A stretch of DNA of 18,754 bases. Source: DASRZM01 sp035686365 (GTDB lineage Bacteria; Pseudomonadota; Gammaproteobacteria; Xanthomonadales; Xanthomonadaceae). Each line of letters opens with the position of its first letter. Positions within the stretch are counted from its first letter, which is position 1. The notes beneath the pieces were generated by a model, which saw only the letters and a program-made list of their open reading frames with translations, did no database searches and was not told where the DNA came from. The stretch lies in contig DASRZM010000095.1 of NCBI GenBank assembly GCA_035686365.1, positions 1 to 18,754 of the forward strand. Reading direction: 5' to 3'. This document shows, piece after piece, positions 16,218-18,754 of this stretch. The position numbers were made by a program, and so were the translations under genes.

Positions 16218-17264
16218 TCATTCGGAGGCGAAGAAATCGTTGCCGTGCATGTCGACCAGCTCCAGCGCGCGTCCGCCGCCGCGGGCAACGCAGGTCAGCG
16301 GATCGTCGGCGACGTGCACGTGCAGGCCGGTCTCCTCGGACAGCAGTTTATCCAGATCCCGCAGCAGTGCGCCGCCGCCGGTGAGCACGATGCCGCGCTC
16401 GGCCACGTCCGCGCACAGCTCCGGCGGGGTCTGCTCGAGCGCCGCGCGCACCGCCGAGACGATGCCCGAGAGCGGCTCGTGCAGCGCCTCGAGCACCTCG
16501 TTGGAGTTGATCGTGAAATTGCGCGGAACGCCCTCGGCGAGGTTGCGGCCGGACACCTCGATCTCCTTGACGTCCTGCTGCGGGAAGGCACAGCCGATGT
16601 CGATCTTGATGCGCTCGGCGGTGGTCTCGCCGATCAGGGTGCCGTGGTTGCGACGGACGTAGTTGATGATGGCCTCGTCGAAGCGGTCGCCGCCGATGCG
16701 CACCGACTGCGAATAGACGATGCCGTTGAGCGAGATCACCGCGACCTCGGAGGTGCCGCCGCCCACGTCCAGGACCATTGCGCCGCGGGCCTCGTGGATC
16801 GGAATGCCGGCGCCGATCGCCGCGGCCATCGGCTCCTCGATCAGGAACACGTCGCGGGCGCCGGCTTCCTCGGCCGACTCCTTGATCGCTCGCCGTTCCA
16901 CCTGGGTGGAGCCGCACGGCACGCAGATCAGCACCCGCGGGCTGGGCCGCAGGAAGCGGGCGCGGTGCACCTTGCGGATGAAGTGCTTGAGCATCTCCTC
17001 GGTGGTGGTGAAGTCGGCGATGACGCCGTCCTTCAGCGGCCGGATGGTGATGATGTTGCCGGGCGTACGACCGAGCATGCGCTTGGCCTCGCTGCCGACC
17101 GCCGCAACCGACTTGGCCGTGCCCGCGCCGCGGTCCTGCCGGATCGCGACCACCGAGGGCTCGTTGAGGACGATCCCCTGTCCGCGCACGTAGATCAGGG
17201 TATTTGCGGTACCAAGGTCGATCGACAGATCGTTCGAGAAAAGGCCGCGCAGGCTCTTGAACAT
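16218..17264 (-). CDS. mreB: Rod shape-determining protein MreB (bacterial actin)
   Basis: MreB forms membrane-bound filaments that position the elongasome. The 348 residues match E. coli MreB closely along the whole length. The N-terminal MFKSLRGLFS is the amphipathic membrane-binding helix. SIDLGTANTLIY at about 14-25 is the first phosphate loop, VLDVGGGTSEVAV the second, and LTGGGALLRDL the adenosine motif. IEEPMAAAIGAG and RIGGDRFDEAIINYVRRN are also diagnostic. The ATG at 17264 has GGAAG five bases upstream. It is the first gene of the minus-strand block and divergent from the PfkB-type kinase across 212 bp, so the main promoter should lie in that gap. Confidence 0.98.
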   Translation of the reverse strand: MFKSLRGLFSNDLSIDLGTANTLIYVRGQGIVLNEPSVVAIRQDRGAGTAKSVAAVGSEAKRMLGRTPGNIITIRPLKDGVIADFTTTEEMLKHFIRKVHRARFLRPSPRVLICVPCGSTQVERRAIKESAEEAGARDVFLIEEPMAAAIGAGIPIHEARGAMVLDVGGGTSEVAVISLNGIVYSQSVRIGGDRFDEAIINYVRRNHGTLIGETTAERIKIDIGCAFPQQDVKEIEVSGRNLAEGVPRNFTINSNEVLEALHEPLSGIVSAVRAALEQTPPELCADVAERGIVLTGGGALLRDLDKLLSEETGLHVHVADDPLTCVARGGGRALELVDMHGNDFFASE

Positions 17265-17299
17265 CAGGACTTCCGGGGGCAGGTGCGGAAAAGCGCGCT

Positions 17300-17329
17300 A
17301 GCGTAGCAAGGGCGCAGTGCGAGCGCCAA
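17300..17329 (-). promoter_or_regulatory. Possible sigma-70-type promoter for mreB
   Basis: Read on the minus strand, TTGGCG (17324-17329) is followed after 18 bases by TACGCT (17300-17305). The first matches the -35 consensus at 4 of 6 positions and the second the -10 at 3 of 6. It ends about 35 bp before the mreB start codon. GC-rich genomes often have weak consensus matches, so this is only a candidate. Confidence 0.3.
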
Positions 17330-17342
17330 GCAGTGGCCGGGG

Positions 17343-17424
17343 GGCGTTAGTCCGGCGTTAACCCCGACACCCCGATCGCGCCCACGGACCCACCAGCGGC
17401 TGCCCCAGCCCGCCGCAGGCGTTA
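17343..17424. promoter_or_regulatory. Three direct copies of GGCGTTA in the mreB/kinase divergent region
   Basis: The 7-mer GGCGTTA occurs at 17343-17349, 17354-17360 and 17418-17424, all in the same direction. The first two start 11 bp apart, about one helical turn, as expected for a protein binding to one face of DNA. The third lies close to a TACCAT that could be a -10 element for the kinase gene. No regulator family can be named from this alone. Confidence 0.35.
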
Positions 17425-17438
17425 CCATTGCGCGGTTT

Positions 17439-17456
17439 GCCGCAGCTCCCTGCGGC
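17439..17456 (+). promoter_or_regulatory. Hairpin in the leader of the PfkB-type kinase gene
   Basis: GCCGCAG, loop CTCC, CTGCGGC form a perfect 7-bp stem ending 20 bases before the kinase start codon, just ahead of a CAGGA ribosome-binding site (17461-17465). It has no T-tract, so it is not a terminator. It might affect mRNA stability or translation. Confidence 0.35.
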
Positions 17457-17476
17457 GCCACAGGACACCCCGGACG

Positions 17477-18412
17477 ATGGCAGCCCTGATCTGCGGCTCG
17501 CTGGCCTACGACACCATCATGGTGTTCCAGGACCAGTTCAAGAACCACATCCTGCCCGACAAGGTCCACATCCTGAACGTGGCCTTCCTGGTGCCGCGGA
17601 TGCGGCGCGAGTTCGGCGGCTGCGCCGGCAACATCGCCTACAACCTCAAGCTGCTGGGCGGCGAGCCCATACCCATGGCCACCGTGGGCCAGGATTTCGG
17701 CCCCTACCGGGAGTATTTTCAGGACATCGGGATCCGGCTGGACCATGTCCGCGAGATCCCCGATCTGTACACGGCCCAGGCCTTCATCACCACAGATCTG
17801 GACGACAACCAGATCACCGCGTTCCACCCCGGCGCGATGATGCGCTCGCACGAGAATCACGTGCGCGAGGTGGACGGAGTCGAGTTCGGCATCGTCAGCC
17901 CGGACGGCCGCGAGGCCATGCTGCAGAACGCAGCCGAGTTCGCCGAACTGGGCATTCCGTTCATCTTCGACCCGGGTCAGGCCATGCCGCTGTTCAGTGG
18001 CGAGGAGTTCCGGACCTTCATCGAGCAGGCAACCTACGTCACGGTCAACGACTACGAGTCCAGCCTGCTGCGCGAGCGCACCGGCTGGAGCCCGAGGCAG
18101 ATCGCCGAGCGCGTCCAGGCCTACATCGTCACCCGCGGCCCGAAGGGTTCGCTGATCCACACGCGCAAGGGCGAGCTGGAGATTCCCGCTGCCAGCGCCG
18201 TGCGCGTGGTCGATCCCACCGGTTGCGGCGACGCCTACCGCGCCGGCCTGATCTTCGGTTTCGAGCGCGACATGGACCTGCCCACGGTCGGCCGCGTCGC
18301 CTCGCTGATGGGCGCGTTGAAGATCGAACACCACGGCACCCAGAACCAGCGCTTCGATTACGAGGGATTCGCCGAGCAGTTCCGGCAGCAGTTCGGCTAC
18401 GCGCTGCGCTGA
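17477..18412 (+). CDS. PfkB-family carbohydrate/nucleoside kinase
   Basis: This is a ribokinase-fold kinase of 311 residues that should phosphorylate a sugar or nucleoside using ATP in the cytoplasm. GGCAGNIAYNLKLLGG at 47-62 is the first PfkB signature (GG hinge and substrate contact). VDPTGCGDAYRAGL at about 245-258 is the second, with catalytic-base Asp252. The usual GAGD anion-hole sequence is GCGD here. The overall sequence looks closer to the adenosine/nucleoside-kinase-like branch than to sugar kinases, but the substrate cannot be assigned. ATG at 17477 was chosen because MAALICGSLAYDTI is a normal family start and CAGGA lies upstream. It is a single-gene unit, divergent from mreB and convergent with an rRNA operon. 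Confidence 0.92.
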   Translation: MAALICGSLAYDTIMVFQDQFKNHILPDKVHILNVAFLVPRMRREFGGCAGNIAYNLKLLGGEPIPMATVGQDFGPYREYFQDIGIRLDHVREIPDLYTAQAFITTDLDDNQITAFHPGAMMRSHENHVREVDGVEFGIVSPDGREAMLQNAAEFAELGIPFIFDPGQAMPLFSGEEFRTFIEQATYVTVNDYESSLLRERTGWSPRQIAERVQAYIVTRGPKGSLIHTRKGELEIPAASAVRVVDPTGCGDAYRAGLIFGFERDMDLPTVGRVASLMGALKIEHHGTQNQRFDYEGFAEQFRQQFGYALR

Positions 18413-18424
18413 GGCGCGCCGCCC

Positions 18425-18448
18425 GTAGGTCGGCACTACCGTGCCGAC
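18425..18448 (+). repeat. GTAG REP unit, copy 1 (forward)
   Basis: Complete unit with GTAG head and loop TACC, starting 13 bp after the kinase stop codon. Confidence 0.85.
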
Positions 18449-18492
18449 GCGCACACCCCCGACCGCAGCCACGGCCCGCCCACACACCGCCC

Positions 18493-18516
18493 GTAGGTCG
18501 GCACTACTGTGCCGAC
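18493..18516 (+). repeat. GTAG REP unit, copy 2 (forward)
   Basis: Complete unit with loop TACT, one base different from copy 1; starts 68 bp after the start of copy 1. Confidence 0.85.
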
Positions 18517-18534
18517 GCGCACGGCCCCGCATTC

Positions 18535-18558
18535 GTCGGCACGGTAGTGCCGACCTAC
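18535..18558 (-). repeat. GTAG REP unit, copy 3 (inverted)
   Basis: Complete unit in inverted orientation, exact reverse complement of copy 1; begins 18 bp after copy 2, making a head-to-tail-inverted pair like a BIME. Confidence 0.85.
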
Positions 18559-18583
18559 GGATGCAACGCACGGCCCAGCATTC

Positions 18584-18599
18584 GTCGGCACGGTAGTGC
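18584..18599 (-). repeat. GTAG REP unit, copy 4 (inverted, truncated)
   Basis: Matches copy 3 for the first 16 bases (GTCGGCAC GGTA GTGC) and then diverges to GCCGTAC, losing half the second stem arm and the GTAG head. Confidence 0.7.
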
Positions 18600-18614
18600 G
18601 CCGTACACACCGCC

Positions 18615-18650
18615 AAAAGGAAAGGCCGACCCCTTGCGGGATCGGCCTTT
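18615..18650 (-). terminator. Intrinsic terminator of the rRNA operon
   Basis: A 9-bp stem AAAGGCCGA/TCGGCCTTT (18621-18629 with 18642-18650), one mismatch, 3 more inner pairs and a TTGC loop form a strong hairpin. On the minus strand the stem runs into TTTCCTTTT, a T-rich tract just after the 5S rRNA gene, as expected at the end of an rRNA operon. On the plus strand no T-tract follows beyond the stem, so it is less likely to end the kinase transcript efficiently. Confidence 0.8.
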
Positions 18651-18659
18651 GCGTGTAGG

Positions 18660-18754
18660 ACCCTGGCGATGACCTACTCTTGCATGGCTACTGCCACACT
18701 ACCATCGGCGCGGCTGCGTTTCACTTCCGAGTTCGGGATGGGGTCGGGTGGTGC
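18660..18754 (-). rRNA. rrf: 5S ribosomal RNA, 3' part (5' end beyond window)
   Basis: The minus strand reads through the strongly conserved 5S segments CCCATCCCGAACTCGG, AAGTGAAACGC, GCGCCGATGGTAGTGTGG and GAGTAGG, and ends near CGCCAGG. About 95 nt are visible and roughly 25 nt of the 5' end should lie past the right edge, presumably after 23S rRNA. The exact 3' end is uncertain by a few bases. Confidence 0.95.

Larger units (their letters stand above)
18419..18599. repeat. Cluster of GTAG-headed palindromic (REP-type) repeats
   Basis: Between the kinase stop and the rRNA terminator lie four related units: two forward, one full inverted and one broken inverted. Each full unit is 24 bp: a GTAG head, then an 8-bp perfect stem GTCGGCAC/GTGCCGAC around a 4-nt loop. 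Similarity extends past the unit: both forward copies lie in a 36-bp near-identical block (18419-18454 and 18487-18522, one difference, in the loop), and both inverted copies are preceded by GCATTC. GTAG-headed palindromes are known REP elements of Stenotrophomonas and relatives, moved by RAYT transposases. No such transposase is in the window. Confidence 0.85.

Noticed and set aside
18419..18599. CRISPR array
   Set aside because: The repeats are palindromic, occur in both orientations and have irregular spacing (44, 18 and 25 bp), which fits REP/BIME elements.
17428..18672. Plus-strand frame running through the kinase and the REP cluster
   Set aside because: It is a frame-shifted shadow of the PfkB-type kinase and is low-complexity Arg/Pro/Gly.

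Overview
The window is about 18.8 kb of very GC-rich DNA with dense, mostly ordinary housekeeping genes. The protein sequences, the GTAG-type palindromic repeats, and an mre/mrd/lip gene order of gammaproteobacterial type suggest a member of the Lysobacterales (Xanthomonadales), such as a Lysobacter, Luteimonas or Stenotrophomonas relative. This placement is inferred from family resemblance without a database search. No mobile element, phage region, CRISPR array or tRNA was found.

Layout. (1) Positions 3-4247, plus strand: a MacAB-like exporter. It has a periplasmic adaptor (cut by the left edge), an ABC ATPase and two separate FtsX/MacB-type permeases. (2) Positions 4264-6435, minus strand: a tail-specific protease (Prc family), convergent with the exporter and only 16 bp from it. 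(3) Positions 6574-17264, minus strand: an 11-gene block read in the order mreB, mreC, mreD, mrdA (PBP2), rodA, mltB/sltB-type transglycosylase, rlpA, dacC-type D,D-carboxypeptidase, ybeD (DUF493), lipB, lipA. Six junctions on the two strands are 4-nt ATGA/GTGA overlaps or can be read as such, which points to translational coupling. (4) Positions 17477-18412, plus strand: a PfkB-family kinase, divergent from mreB. (5) Positions 18419-18599: a cluster of GTAG-headed palindromic repeats, two forward, one inverted and one broken inverted copy. (6) Positions 18621 to the right edge: the terminator and 3' part of a 5S rRNA gene on the minus strand, the end of an rRNA operon.

How the genes work together. 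MreB, MreC, MreD, RodA and PBP2 form the elongasome that makes side-wall peptidoglycan. The transglycosylase, RlpA and the carboxypeptidase trim or remodel that wall. In E. coli, Prc is known to control peptidoglycan hydrolase levels, so a Prc homologue directly after this block fits the theme. LipB and LipA make the lipoyl cofactor of 2-oxoacid dehydrogenases. YbeD is a small conserved partner of unknown function often found beside lipB. The exporter is probably independent of the wall block.

I did not find a convincing undescribed system. The features most worth a second look are the GTAG repeat cluster between the kinase and the rRNA operon, the triple GGCGTTA motif in the mreB/kinase divergent region, and the two-permease form of the MacAB-like exporter.
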